A DNA stretch of 64,000 nucleotides from assembly GCA_963753385.1 (NCBI GenBank), contig CAVWCC010000007.1, positions 186,001 to 250,000 of the forward strand, read 5' to 3'. Numbering within the stretch: the stretch's first letter is position 1; each line of letters opens with the position of its first letter. Below are positions 23,091-32,307 of the stretch, in pieces. Both the position numbers and the translations under genes were made by a program. The notes below the pieces were generated by a model, which saw only the letters and a list, made by a program, of their open reading frames with translations, did not search any database and was not told the DNA's origin. The stretch comes from JALZKA01 sp963753385. GTDB taxonomy: Bacteria > Actinomycetota > Thermoleophilia > Solirubrobacterales > 70-9.

Positions 23091-25703
23091 TCACTCGTCG
23101 GTGTTCTGTCCGCCCGCGTCCTCGTTGCATTCGATCTGCGGGGGCTCCTCGCCGGGGAACCCGAGGAGATCGAACTGCGGTGGGTCGAAGCCGCGCATGT
23201 CCATCGCAAGTGCCGAGCGGCGCTGCCCGCCGAAGACGTAGCCGAGGTCGCCGCCGTCCGTCCCGTACTCGCTCACCCCGATCGTGAACATGCACTGGTC
23301 GAAGAGCTCGAACTCCTCGGCGGGCTCGAAGAGGTCCTCGACCTCTTCGGCGAGCGAAGCCAGGTCCTGGACGACGTCTTCGAACCGGTCGTGAGGGGCG
23401 GCTCGTGCCCGCACCGGCGCCGAGTGTGGCAGGCGATCGACCCCCTCGCCCGGCTCATGTCCGCACTCCCTGCGCACGAACGGCCGGTCGCGGCCGATGA
23501 AGGCGAGGAACTCGTAGTCGGGGTCGTCCCATTCGCTGATGTCCACCGCCAGAGCGGGGCGATAGCCGAGATCGCCCTTCTCTTCGCCGAAGGCGAACCC
23601 GTACATCTCCTCGGGGTCGCCGTACTCGGTCACCGGGACCCAGGAGAGACAGGACTCCCATTCATCGAAGCGTTCGGACCACTGCTCGACCTTGTCGGCA
23701 CGGGCCTCGAGCCGCTCCAGCCGTCGCTCCAGATCGTCGAGCGTCGGCGAGCCGGCTCCGGGAACCCTGGCCCGGACCACCGCTCGGGCCGGATCCGCGG
23801 TGCCGCCCGGAACGGTGGTCGCACTTTCGCACCCGGGCCTCCGCGCGAACCGCAGGAACAGGAAATCGGGTCGGCGGTGCGGATCGCGGACGAGGGCCGG
23901 GCGGCGGTCCAGTCCGGTTCCGTCGAGCTCGTCGTATCGGAACCCGAACCGGTGGTCGGGGTCACCGGCCTCGCTGACCCGGAGCCCGGAGATGCAATCG
24001 AGCCACCTGCGGAAGCGTGTCCCAGAGCGCTCCATGGGCTTCAGGGCGCGGCTGATGGCATCCGCTCGCGCGCCGAGGTCCCCGAGTGTCGGCGGCGGCC
24101 TTCGGCCGGCGGCCGGCGCGCTGGGGGCGGGATCGGCGGGATCGGCCTGCCGCCGGGCGCTCGCGTCGGGCGCGGGCGCCATCTCCGGAACGTCGAGCGC
24201 CGCAGGGCCAAGCGGACTCTCTGGAGCGGGGCCCTGCTCGACGGCTCCGATGTCGCAGCTCGGCCCGCCCGGGCGGGGGGCGCCGCGCTGATCCACCACG
24301 ATGGCCGCAAGCGGATCGATGTCGAACGCGGCGAGATGCTGCTCCCCCTCGAGCGAGTAGCCGAAAGGCACGAACCCGCAGCGGTCGGCGGGGATCCGGT
24401 CCACGACGGGACTGCCCGGCTGTGGCATGCGGGTCTCCCCGTGGCCGCCGTTGTCGGCCAGATGCGGGGCGAGCATCGGATCCCCGCCGATCAAGTCGCT
24501 CGGGCCATCGAGGCCACAGGAGGCGTCGCTAACGAAGTTGTAGCCGAACGACTCCGGGCGTGAGACCCGGCAGTTGGGCCCGATCGGCTGGATCTGGCCG
24601 CCGACCGGCTCCGGGTCGGGTGGGCCGACGATCGAGCCGAAGGCCCGCAGGTGGGATCCCGCACCCACGTTGGCCGCGACTGGTGCGACGTTGTCGGCCA
24701 CGGTCGAGTTGACCAGGCCCACGAGTCCGGCCGCGAGGACCCCGCCCCCCTCACCCTCGGCGTAATTGTGGCTGATCGTCGAGTTGGTCACGAACAGGTC
24801 GCTCCGAGCCCAGATGCCGCCGCCCACGTGCGCGAACGCGGCGTTGCGGGCGATCGTCGACCCGATCACCGTCACGTCGGCCTCGCCGGAGATCGCCCCT
24901 CCGCGATCGTCGGCGCGGTTGCCGTTCACGGTCGAGTTGATGACGGTGACGTCGCCCTCCAAGGTGAAGATCGCCCCACCGGGGCCGTCCGCGGTGTTGC
25001 CGTCGACGGTCGAGTTGATCACGGTGACGTCCCCGTCCTCGTCCGTGTACAGCGCGCCCCCGTCACCGTCGGTCGTGTTGCCGTCGACGTGGGAATTGAC
25101 GACGAGGATGTCGCCGGTGGAGCCGATCGCGCCGCCGGAGCCGTCGACGAGGTTGGCGCTTACGACCGAGTTGTAGACCTCGACCCCGCCCCGGCGGGCG
25201 TACACGCCACCGCCGTCGTCGTTGGCCAGGTTGCCGGTGATGATCGAGTCCTCGACCGTGGCCCGCCGCATCGAGAAGATCGCCCCACCGGGCTCTTCAG
25301 CCAGGTTCTGGGTGATCAGCGCGTCGCGAATCACGATCTCGCCTCGTGTCGTAACCGCAGCGCCGGGGCCGTCGTTGCCCCCACGGGTCAGTGCAATGTC
25401 CTCGAGGACCAGGAACCCGGTCCCGTCCTGACGCAGAAGCCGTTTCTCGAAGCAGGTCTGCCGCAATGTGTGGCCGTTCCCGTCGACCCTCATCGGCCAG
25501 GCCGACTCACGGATTGGCTCCCCCGAATCGCAGGACCGCAGGAAGATGTCGGCAGTGAGCTCGATCTCGGTTTGCCTGGGGTCAATCCACGCAGCCCGGA
25601 GCTCGGCCTCGGTGTCCACCGCGACGGGGTCGCCGCGTGCCGGCGCCGGCCACAACGCAAGCAGAACCACGATGAACGGGAGCGCTCCGAGCCCGCGCTT
25701 CAT
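23091..25703 (-). CDS. secreted right-handed beta-helix protein with three C-terminal repeat modules
   Basis: An 870-residue exported protein. Residues 1-24 are a signal peptide. About 110-350 is a parallel beta-helix of rungs such as GDVTVINSTVDGNTADGPGG, as in polymorphic membrane protein repeats, followed by a 'choice-of-anchor Q'-like end (PGSPVVDRIP, DIGAVEQG). A Pro/Ala linker (about 485-530) leads to three related modules near 537-630, 650-748 and 775-859. Each has a helix, then a Trp or Phe and Cys, then V-x-E-x-G, an aromatic GF/GY-x-F and R-P/S-A-L-x-x-D. I know no named family for them. Probably surface-exposed; it starts 2 bases after the RTX-like gene. Confidence 0.82.
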   Translation of the reverse strand: MKRGLGALPFIVVLLALWPAPARGDPVAVDTEAELRAAWIDPRQTEIELTADIFLRSCDSGEPIRESAWPMRVDGNGHTLRQTCFEKRLLRQDGTGFLVLEDIALTRGGNDGPGAAVTTRGEIVIRDALITQNLAEEPGGAIFSMRRATVEDSIITGNLANDDGGGVYARRGGVEVYNSVVSANLVDGSGGAIGSTGDILVVNSHVDGNTTDGDGGALYTDEDGDVTVINSTVDGNTADGPGGAIFTLEGDVTVINSTVNGNRADDRGGAISGEADVTVIGSTIARNAAFAHVGGGIWARSDLFVTNSTISHNYAEGEGGGVLAAGLVGLVNSTVADNVAPVAANVGAGSHLRAFGSIVGPPDPEPVGGQIQPIGPNCRVSRPESFGYNFVSDASCGLDGPSDLIGGDPMLAPHLADNGGHGETRMPQPGSPVVDRIPADRCGFVPFGYSLEGEQHLAAFDIDPLAAIVVDQRGAPRPGGPSCDIGAVEQGPAPESPLGPAALDVPEMAPAPDASARRQADPADPAPSAPAAGRRPPPTLGDLGARADAISRALKPMERSGTRFRRWLDCISGLRVSEAGDPDHRFGFRYDELDGTGLDRRPALVRDPHRRPDFLFLRFARRPGCESATTVPGGTADPARAVVRARVPGAGSPTLDDLERRLERLEARADKVEQWSERFDEWESCLSWVPVTEYGDPEEMYGFAFGEEKGDLGYRPALAVDISEWDDPDYEFLAFIGRDRPFVRRECGHEPGEGVDRLPHSAPVRARAAPHDRFEDVVQDLASLAEEVEDLFEPAEEFELFDQCMFTIGVSEYGTDGGDLGYVFGGQRRSALAMDMRGFDPPQFDLLGFPGEEPPQIECNEDAGGQNTDE

Positions 25704-25704
25704 C

Positions 25705-26511
25705 TCAATCGGTGATGTCGGCCCGGCTGACCTCGAACGTGGGCACCGGGTCGCCCTTCTCGTTCTGCCGCCACTGAGCAGGTCGCTTGAGCTGAGCTCT
25801 CAGCGTCAGCGCGTCCGCCCCGGCCAACGCCGTCGTCGCCGCTGCGCCTTGGAGTTCCACCCCGTTCTCGAACACCCGCGTGGCCCCGGTGATGATCCCG
25901 ATGCCATCGCCGCCCACGAGCTGGGCGGCCTCGGCCGCCAACTGTTCGGGGACGTCGCACACCTCCTCGATCGCAATCGGGAGCTCGTCGCCGGTCAACC
26001 CGTCCGCCGAAACGTTGAGGGTGATCGTGATCGCGTAGAAGGCCTCGCTGAACTGGGGTGGCGGCAGATCGCCGTGCGCGGCGCGCGCCGGGAGCCGGGG
26101 CTCTTTCGGCGGGGTGACGCAGTTCTGGCCGGGACCCCCGCCGCCGGCGACCTTCGCGGTCTCGCAGCCCTTCAGCTTCGCCAGGTCGGCCGCGTCGACC
26201 TTGCAGATGTCGTTGCCCGGGCCGCCCTTGACCACACGGTCGGGACCGCCGTCTCGGGCGTTCAGGCGGTCGGCTCCAGGCCCGCCCCGGAGTCGGTCCT
26301 TGCCGCCGAGGCCCTTGAGCCGGTCGTCGCCGCGACCGGCCTTGACATTGTCGGCTTTCGCGGTGCCCACGAGCCGGTCGGGCCCCTTCGTACCGACGAT
26401 GCGCTTGGCCTGCGCCGACTCCGCGACCATGAACAGCGCGAGGAAGCTCACCGCGGCGAACGCGATTGCGAGCCGCGTCGGGGTGGCACTGGAGACGATT
26501 TTGCTTCTCAT
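25705..26511 (-). CDS. secreted protein with RTX-like Gly/Asp repeats
   Basis: A 268-residue exported protein. Signal peptide ends at AQA-K. Residues about 38-105 contain degenerate calcium-binding nonapeptides (GRGDDRLKG, GGKDRLRGG, GPGADRLN, GGPGNDICK), similar to haemolysin-type repeats. The second half is a non-repetitive domain with two Cys and an EVSRADITD end; no family recognised. It is immediately upstream of and likely co-transcribed with the beta-helix gene, so the two may act together at the cell surface. Confidence 0.78.
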   Translation of the reverse strand: MRSKIVSSATPTRLAIAFAAVSFLALFMVAESAQAKRIVGTKGPDRLVGTAKADNVKAGRGDDRLKGLGGKDRLRGGPGADRLNARDGGPDRVVKGGPGNDICKVDAADLAKLKGCETAKVAGGGGPGQNCVTPPKEPRLPARAAHGDLPPPQFSEAFYAITITLNVSADGLTGDELPIAIEEVCDVPEQLAAEAAQLVGGDGIGIITGATRVFENGVELQGAAATTALAGADALTLRAQLKRPAQWRQNEKGDPVPTFEVSRADITD

Positions 26512-26650
26512 GGTGAACCCGTCGTCGTGGAACCTGACCGACGTGGACTATGGCGCGATAGCTGTACCTTCGCGCCCCGGTATTCCCTGGTCAACCCCTG
26601 GTCCAAAATCAGCACTGGGCGCCGCACCCTGGCCCGCTTGGTTGTCGCGG

Positions 26651-27850
26651 TTAGCGCAGCGACCTGAAGGTCGCCCGGATCTCTTCCGAGAAGATCTGCG
26701 GCTGCTCCCAGGCGGCGAAGTGGCCGCCCTCGTCGACCTCGTTGAAGTGGATGAGCTTGGGATAAGCCTTCTCCGCCCAGCTCCGAGGAGCCGGATAGAG
26801 CTCGTCCGGGAAGACGGTCACGCCGACCGGGATCTCGACCCCCTTGACATCGAAGAAGGCCAGCTTGCTCTCCCAGTAGAGGCGGGCCGAGGAGATCGCC
26901 GTGTTCGTCAGCCAGTAGTGCGTGACGTTGTCGAGGACGTCGTCTCGCGACAGGCCGCCGGGTTCTCCGGCAAACGCGCGCGCGATGAGCTGGTAGCTGA
27001 GCTCGTCGTGGTCGAGCATCCAGGCCGCCAGGCCGACCGGCGAGTCCGCGATGCCGTAGAGCGTCTGCGGGCGGTTGCCCATCTCTGTGGCGTAGCCCAC
27101 TCCGGTCGCGAAGAAGTGCTCGAGGATCTCGTATGCCCGGTCCTCATCGGCTGCGAGACCGTCTGGTTTCGGACCGCCGGCGGCGAGCGCCTTCGACACG
27201 TCGGGCGGAACGGTCGCCGGCATGTTGGTGTGAATCCCCAACAATCCGTCGGGCGTCAGCAGAGCCATCTGCTCCGTGACGGCATTCCCCCAGTCGCCGC
27301 CCTGCGCGACGAACGCCGTGTAGCCAAGGCGCTTCATCAGAACGACCCACGCCCGTGCGATGCGAATGGGGTCCCAGCCGGTCTCGGTCGGCTTCCCCGA
27401 GAACCCGTGGCCCGGCAAGGACGGGATCACGAGGTGGAAGGCGTCCGCGGCGCTCGCGCCGTGCTCCGTGGGATTGGTGAGCGGATCGATGATTTTCAGC
27501 TGCTCGACCGTCGAGCCCGGGTACCCGTGGGTGACGATGAGCGGCAGCGCGTCCTCATGCGCTGAGCGAACGTGAATGAAGTGGATGTCGACCCCGTCGA
27601 TCTCGGTGATGAAGTGCGGTAGGGCCGCGAAGCGCTCCTCGAACCCGCGCCAGTCGTAGTCCGTCGCCCAATAGCTCGCAAGGGCCTGGATCGTCTCCAG
27701 CTGCACGCCCTGGGACGCATCCACCTCCCGGTCAGGCCATCTCGTCGCCTTGACCCGGCTGCGCAGGTCCTCGAGCTGTTCTTCGGGGACATCGATGGTG
27801 AACTCGCGGATGTCGTCCGCCGGGGCTGACTTCGAGGCTGTGGCTTCCAC
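26651..27850 (-). CDS. epoxide hydrolase N-terminal-domain alpha/beta hydrolase
   Basis: A 399-residue EHN-family hydrolase. The N-terminal EHN cap (IREFTIDVPEEQLEDLRSRV, TRWPDREVD) precedes the core. Core motifs: HGYPGST oxyanion loop, VIPSLPGHGFSGKP, nucleophile Asp in AQGGDWGNAV, and catalytic His in DEGGHFAAWEQP. It opens epoxides to diols, or is a juvenile-hormone-hydrolase-like relative. It ends an operon with the two small genes upstream (start 9 bases after the 67-residue protein). Confidence 0.9.
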   Translation of the reverse strand: MEATASKSAPADDIREFTIDVPEEQLEDLRSRVKATRWPDREVDASQGVQLETIQALASYWATDYDWRGFEERFAALPHFITEIDGVDIHFIHVRSAHEDALPLIVTHGYPGSTVEQLKIIDPLTNPTEHGASAADAFHLVIPSLPGHGFSGKPTETGWDPIRIARAWVVLMKRLGYTAFVAQGGDWGNAVTEQMALLTPDGLLGIHTNMPATVPPDVSKALAAGGPKPDGLAADEDRAYEILEHFFATGVGYATEMGNRPQTLYGIADSPVGLAAWMLDHDELSYQLIARAFAGEPGGLSRDDVLDNVTHYWLTNTAISSARLYWESKLAFFDVKGVEIPVGVTVFPDELYPAPRSWAEKAYPKLIHFNEVDEGGHFAAWEQPQIFSEEIRATFRSLR

Positions 27851-27859
27851 TTGGACTCC

Positions 27860-28063
27860 TTACGAGCTCACGACGACGTTCTTGACCTCCGCCATGTAGC
27901 GGCCCGCGGCGGCCGATGCCTCGTCCGGAGAGCTCCCGCCCTCCCGGGCGTCCATGTACGCGGCGTACCAGTCCCACCAGTCATGCGGTGGGGCGACGGC
28001 CTCGAATGCGCCGTGACGGAATGCCGTTTCCTGTAGGCGCTCCGCGAGAGCTGCGACGTCCAT
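27860..28063 (-). CDS. small conserved protein with DWWDWYAAYMDAR motif
   Basis: A 67-residue protein from ATG 28063, two bases after the VOC gene stop. The segment HGAFEAVAPPHDWWDWYAAY followed by an ARE-x-G helix resembles a tail that I recall from longer actinobacterial VOC (glyoxalase) proteins; here it is a separate gene. It may bind or complete the VOC protein encoded just upstream. Function unknown. Confidence 0.65.
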   Translation of the reverse strand: MDVAALAERLQETAFRHGAFEAVAPPHDWWDWYAAYMDAREGGSSPDEASAAAGRYMAEVKNVVVSS

Positions 28064-28065
28064 CG

Positions 28066-28548
28066 TCAGTCCTCCCACGTCCTGCCCGGAAGCCGCTCCG
28101 TGATCTCCTGCAGCAAAAAGCTGTTGCCATCCGGGTCGCTGAACGTGGCAAAGCTGTTGTACGAGCGACGGTCGGGGTCCAGGCCGGGCTCGATTCCAGA
28201 CTCGCTGCGATGGAAGAAGTCGCTGACCTCGACGCCGCGGCCGATCAGGTCCTCCCGCGCCGCCTCGATGTCGGAGACGACCGTCTCCAAGCGCTCGACG
28301 GAGCCAGGTTTCGCTGTGGTGAACGCGCCGAACGCGATCGAGCACTCCGAGTGCGGCGGCGTGAACTGGACCGCCCGCCCGCCGGCCAAGACGAAGTCGG
28401 CGTCAAGGCGCCATCCGAGGCTCTGGTAGAAGGCCTTTGCCCGGTCGATGTCGGAAACGGGCAACGCGACGACCTCGATCTTCATCGCGATCGTCCCAAG
28501 CTCCGGAGTCTCTGTCGAATCTGCCTGGCTTACGCCGGTGCTGCTCAT
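28066..28548 (-). CDS. VOC family (glyoxalase/bleomycin-resistance-like) protein
   Basis: A 160-residue VOC protein: KIEVVALPVSDIDRAKAFYQ, a middle CSIAFGAFTT strand, and FATFSDPDGNSFLLQEIT with the terminal metal-ligand Glu region. ATG 28548 is preceded by a GGAGG site. Metal-dependent lyase, isomerase or binding roles are all possible. First gene of a three-gene operon with the small protein and the epoxide hydrolase. Confidence 0.88.
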   Translation of the reverse strand: MSSTGVSQADSTETPELGTIAMKIEVVALPVSDIDRAKAFYQSLGWRLDADFVLAGGRAVQFTPPHSECSIAFGAFTTAKPGSVERLETVVSDIEAAREDLIGRGVEVSDFFHRSESGIEPGLDPDRRSYNSFATFSDPDGNSFLLQEITERLPGRTWED

Positions 28549-28604
28549 GTTGACCTCCGTCGGTCGATTGGCTTGGGTGTGAGCGTCTCGCTCCGGACGA
28601 CCCA

Positions 28605-28679
28605 TCGCGCCCGTGAGGTCCCTGGCCGTTGCCCTGGTACACCACTCACGTGTCCGCACCAGTGACCTCACGGGCGCGA
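28605..28679. promoter_or_regulatory. 16-bp perfect inverted repeat in a divergent promoter region
   Basis: TCGCGCCCGTGAGGTC (28605-28620) and its exact reverse complement (28664-28679) enclose 43 nt. It lies between the VOC start (28548) and the enoyl-CoA hydratase start (28710). The two arms would face the same side of the helix and could be paired operators bridged by a looping regulator, or a long hairpin leader. Confidence 0.55.
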
Positions 28680-28709
28680 CCGGCGCGCCGAGCCGAGAAT
28701 CTGCCTCCG

Positions 28710-29483
28710 ATGAGCACGATCGACGTGAGTCCTTCCAACAACGGCCGGGGCTCGGAAGCGTGGTCCCAGTCGTGGACGCATTTCCGGGTCGGCCGCCGAA
28801 GTCCCAGCTACTGCAGGGTGACGTTCCACCACCCTCCGATCAACACGATCACCGCGACGACGGTTGCGGAGCTGTCCGAGCTGGTCGGCCTGATCGAGCA
28901 GGACCCTGACCTCAACGTCGTCGTCTTCGACAGCGCCAACCCCGATTTCTACCTGGCCCATTACGACGTGGAGAACGACCCGAGCAAGACCGCGGCACTG
29001 GGAGTCGGTCCGACGGGGATGCCGTCGTGGCTCGATGTTCTCGTCCGGCTGGCGCGTGCGCCGGTGGTGAGCATCGCCTCGATCAGGGGACGCGCCCGCG
29101 GCGCCGGAAGCGAGTTCGTGCTGGCGTGCGACCTGCGGTTTGCTTCGCGCGAGAACACCGTGCTCGGCCAGTTCGAGGTCGGTATCGGCGTCCCCCCCGG
29201 CGGCGGTCCGATGGCGAGGCTCTCCCGCCTGGTCGGTCGTGGCCGGGCGCTCGAGATCCTCCTCGTCGCCGACGATTTCGACGGGCCCCGCGCGGAGCAG
29301 TACGGGTACGTCAACCGTGTGATCGCGGACGCCCAGCTCGACGCCGAGGTCGAGGCGATCGCCTCACGGCTCGCGCTCTTCGACCACGACGCGCTCGCGC
29401 GCACGAAGTCCTACGTCGACCTCGACAGCGACCTCGAGCGGTCCCGGGGGCGGCGCGTCGTCCCAACGCTCCCCGGCGCCTGA
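28710..29483 (+). CDS. enoyl-CoA hydratase/isomerase family protein
   Basis: A 257-residue crotonase-fold protein. Oxyanion-hole blocks are visible (IASIRGRARGAGSEFVLACD and FEVGIGVPPGGGPMARLSRLVGR), with the hexamer helix downstream. The catalytic Glu pair of true hydratases is not clear, so the reaction is uncertain (hydratase, isomerase or hydrolase). ATG 28710 was chosen because upstream residues lie in the intergenic inverted repeat. Confidence 0.8.
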   Translation: MSTIDVSPSNNGRGSEAWSQSWTHFRVGRRSPSYCRVTFHHPPINTITATTVAELSELVGLIEQDPDLNVVVFDSANPDFYLAHYDVENDPSKTAALGVGPTGMPSWLDVLVRLARAPVVSIASIRGRARGAGSEFVLACDLRFASRENTVLGQFEVGIGVPPGGGPMARLSRLVGRGRALEILLVADDFDGPRAEQYGYVNRVIADAQLDAEVEAIASRLALFDHDALARTKSYVDLDSDLERSRGRRVVPTLPGA

Positions 29484-29485
29484 GC

Positions 29486-32260
29486 TCAGGCCAGGGCACG
29501 CTCGGAGTCCGAGCTGGGCAGTGTGTCGGCGAGCTCCCGACGGGAGTGGATCCCGAGCTTGGAGAACACCTTGCGCAGGTGCCACTCCACCGTGCGCGGG
29601 CTGAGGAAGAGCCTCGCGCCGATCTCGGGGTTCGAGAGCCCGTCGCGGGCGAGCCCCGCGATCTGCCGCTCCTGCGCGGTGAGGTCGTCGCGCGTCTCGA
29701 CCGTCCGCTTGCGCACTTTCTCGCCCGTCGCCTGCAGCTCACGGCGGGCCCGCTCGGCGAACCCTTCCATGCCGACCGCCGTGAGCCGATCGTGGGCGGC
29801 ACGGAGCTCCGCGCGGGCGTCGACACGGCGGTTCTCGCGGCGCAGCCATTCGCCGTAAAGCAGGTGCGCGCGAGCGAGGTCGGGCCGCAGCCGGGTGCGA
29901 CCCAGCCGCTCGATCGCCTCACGATACCCACGCTCGGCGACCTCGCCGTCGCTCAGCAGCGCCTGCGAGCGAGCCCGGATTCCGAGGGCCCAGTCGTTGT
30001 CGGCGACGGCAGCGGCCGACTCGACGCGCTCGAGGGCCGCGCGCGCAAGATCCGGCTCGTCGCTCCTCGTTGCGGATTCGACCAGCTCGCTGGCCGCCCA
30101 GACGGAGACGAACAGTTCCGGCGTATCGTCGCTTGCCTCCTGGGCTGCTGCCAGAGCCTCCGCATACCGGCCGAGCCCGTTGAGCAGGATCGAGTTCGCC
30201 CAGTGCGCGTACTGGACCGCGGTCCCCTGCCCGCCGGCCGTTGCCTCGTTGATCGTGGCATCGATCAGCCTGGATGCCTCGGGGTCGCGGCCCCGAAGGC
30301 CCGCGAGCACGAGAGCGGCATACGGCGCGACATGGGTGCCGGTGGCCTCGGTGACGCCGTCGGCCTCGGCGGACAGCATCGCCACCCTCTCGAGATCCCC
30401 GCCCAAGGCGACGGCTTGCCCCAGGACGTTGGCACTGACCGCGAGCACCGTCAGCGCGCCCGAGTCGCGGGCGAGCTGGACCCCGCGATTGGCAACCGCG
30501 AGGCAGGTGTCGTAGTCCCAAACCATCACCGCAGCCGCCGTGGCGAGCCATCCCCAGCGCAGGACTTCCTCGGTCGACACTTCGCTACCTGCGAAGCCGG
30601 CAGCAGCCCGCTCGAGGACCGGAGCCGCCGCGGCGCGTCCATCGGTGAACGCCAAGGCAAAGCCGTCCAAGAGCAGATCGGACGGGCGAGGACTCGCGGC
30701 GGGACGGGGTGCGGCCCGGGCCTCACGCGAAACCTCATGCAGGCTCGCGGTTCGCGTGAGCTGTCCGGCGAACAGAGCCGAGCTCCACGCATCGAGATAC
30801 GTCTCGCGCGCGAGCTGCCGATCGAGCGGATCGAGGCGCTTCGCAGCGCGGAGCAGCAGGCCGGGAGCTTCGCTTCCACGGCTTTCGGAGTAGGCGGCCT
30901 GGGCGCGCAGCAGGTCCAAGCGAGCGTGCTGGAGTTCGTCCAGGGGTCCGACCTCGGCAGCCGCCAGCAGCCCGCGGGCCGCCTCGAACGCCCCCGCCTC
31001 CAAGCTGGCGTGGGCGGCTGCAAGCGCTCGGTCCGCTCGTCGCGCCGGATCGCCGGTCAGCGCGACCGCCCGCTGTAGGAATGCGGCCGCGGCGGCGAGG
31101 CCACCGCGCGCCTGTGCCCGGCCCGCCGACCGCTCCAGCTCCTGCGCGACCTCCTCATCCGGGCCGGATGCAGCGCCGGCCAAATGCCACGCGCGACGGT
31201 CCGGATCGACGTCTCGGTCGGTTTCCTCGGCCAACGCCAGATGCACTGCACGGCGCTGCGGCGCATCCGCGGAGCGATACACCGCTGAGCGCACCAGCGG
31301 ATGCCGAAAGGTGACGCGCTCCCTGACGTCCAGAAGTTCATCGGTCGCGTCAACCGCCGAGCCGGCAATCTCGAGGCGCTCGGATGCACGCTGCAAGAGC
31401 AGCGGATCGCCGACTGGCTCGGCCGCTGCGACGAGCAACATGAGGCGTGAGCCTTCGGGGAGCGCCTCGAGTCGCCGGATGTAGCTCTTCTCGATGCGCC
31501 CGGGGAGCGCGTGCGGCTCCGGCATCCCGAACCCACCGGCCAGCTCCGTCGCTGTCAGGCCCCGGGGCAGGTCGAGCAACGCGAGCGGATTGCCCCGGGT
31601 TTCCGCGATGATGCGCTCACGCACGCGCTCGTCCAGGATGAAAGGCATCTCGGAGGCCAGCAGCCCGCGTGCGTCGCCGTCTCGCAGGCCGCGCACCTCC
31701 AGCTGGGGAAGGTGTCGAAGCTCGTCACCCGGCTCGCGAGCGGCGAACACGATCCCGACCGGGTCTGCCTGCAGCCGGCGAGCAACGAACGCGAGCGTCA
31801 ATGCCGACGCCTGATCCACCCACTGCGCGTCGTCGACAACGCACATCAGCGGACGCTCGCCCGCCACCTCGGAGAACAGGCTCAAGACCGCCAACCCAAC
31901 GAGGAAGCGATCGGGCGGGTTTGCGGCCCGCTCGCCGAACACGATCTCGAGCGCTTCACGTTGCGGAGCGGAGAGCGCCTGGAGTCGATCGAGCAGTGGG
32001 CCGCACAGCTGATGCAGAGTGGCGAACGCCAACTCCATCTCCGACTCCACCCCGGCTGCCCGCACGACGGTCGTATCCGACGCGGACTCGAGCAGATATT
32101 CCAGGAGCGCCGTCTTCCCGATCCCGGCCTCGCCCCGCAGAACCAGGGACTGACTCTCGCCGCGGTGGATCGCCGAGATCAATCCGTCCAGCAGCGCGCG
32201 CTCGCTGGCTCGCCCCCGCAAGCTCACGCCCCGCCCCGCTCCTTCAAGACGGTCGTTCAT
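29486..32260 (-). CDS. LAL-type LuxR regulator with AAA ATPase domain
   Basis: A 924-residue regulator. The N-terminus (about 15-280) is an AAA/STAND ATPase with Walker A in RGEAGIGKTALLEYLL and Walker B in MCVVDDAQWVD. The middle (about 300-840) is a helical TPR-like array. The C-terminus is a LuxR HTH (LTAQERQIAGLARDGLSNPE, LFLSPRTVEWHLRKVFSKLG). LAL proteins such as MalT are ATP-gated activators; the inducer is unknown. ATG 32260 is used; the longer antisense frame through nfo is spurious. Confidence 0.92.
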   Translation of the reverse strand: MNDRLEGAGRGVSLRGRASERALLDGLISAIHRGESQSLVLRGEAGIGKTALLEYLLESASDTTVVRAAGVESEMELAFATLHQLCGPLLDRLQALSAPQREALEIVFGERAANPPDRFLVGLAVLSLFSEVAGERPLMCVVDDAQWVDQASALTLAFVARRLQADPVGIVFAAREPGDELRHLPQLEVRGLRDGDARGLLASEMPFILDERVRERIIAETRGNPLALLDLPRGLTATELAGGFGMPEPHALPGRIEKSYIRRLEALPEGSRLMLLVAAAEPVGDPLLLQRASERLEIAGSAVDATDELLDVRERVTFRHPLVRSAVYRSADAPQRRAVHLALAEETDRDVDPDRRAWHLAGAASGPDEEVAQELERSAGRAQARGGLAAAAAFLQRAVALTGDPARRADRALAAAHASLEAGAFEAARGLLAAAEVGPLDELQHARLDLLRAQAAYSESRGSEAPGLLLRAAKRLDPLDRQLARETYLDAWSSALFAGQLTRTASLHEVSREARAAPRPAASPRPSDLLLDGFALAFTDGRAAAAPVLERAAAGFAGSEVSTEEVLRWGWLATAAAVMVWDYDTCLAVANRGVQLARDSGALTVLAVSANVLGQAVALGGDLERVAMLSAEADGVTEATGTHVAPYAALVLAGLRGRDPEASRLIDATINEATAGGQGTAVQYAHWANSILLNGLGRYAEALAAAQEASDDTPELFVSVWAASELVESATRSDEPDLARAALERVESAAAVADNDWALGIRARSQALLSDGEVAERGYREAIERLGRTRLRPDLARAHLLYGEWLRRENRRVDARAELRAAHDRLTAVGMEGFAERARRELQATGEKVRKRTVETRDDLTAQERQIAGLARDGLSNPEIGARLFLSPRTVEWHLRKVFSKLGIHSRRELADTLPSSDSERALA

Positions 32261-32307
32261 GGGCTCGACGGATCCTACTCGCGGTCCCTCGTTCGGCTCA
32301 GGGCCGG

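Noticed and set aside
24640..25330. Repetitive DNA resembling a tandem-repeat or CRISPR array
   Set aside because: The periodicity is coding: beta-helix rungs of about 20-27 residues inside the secreted protein.
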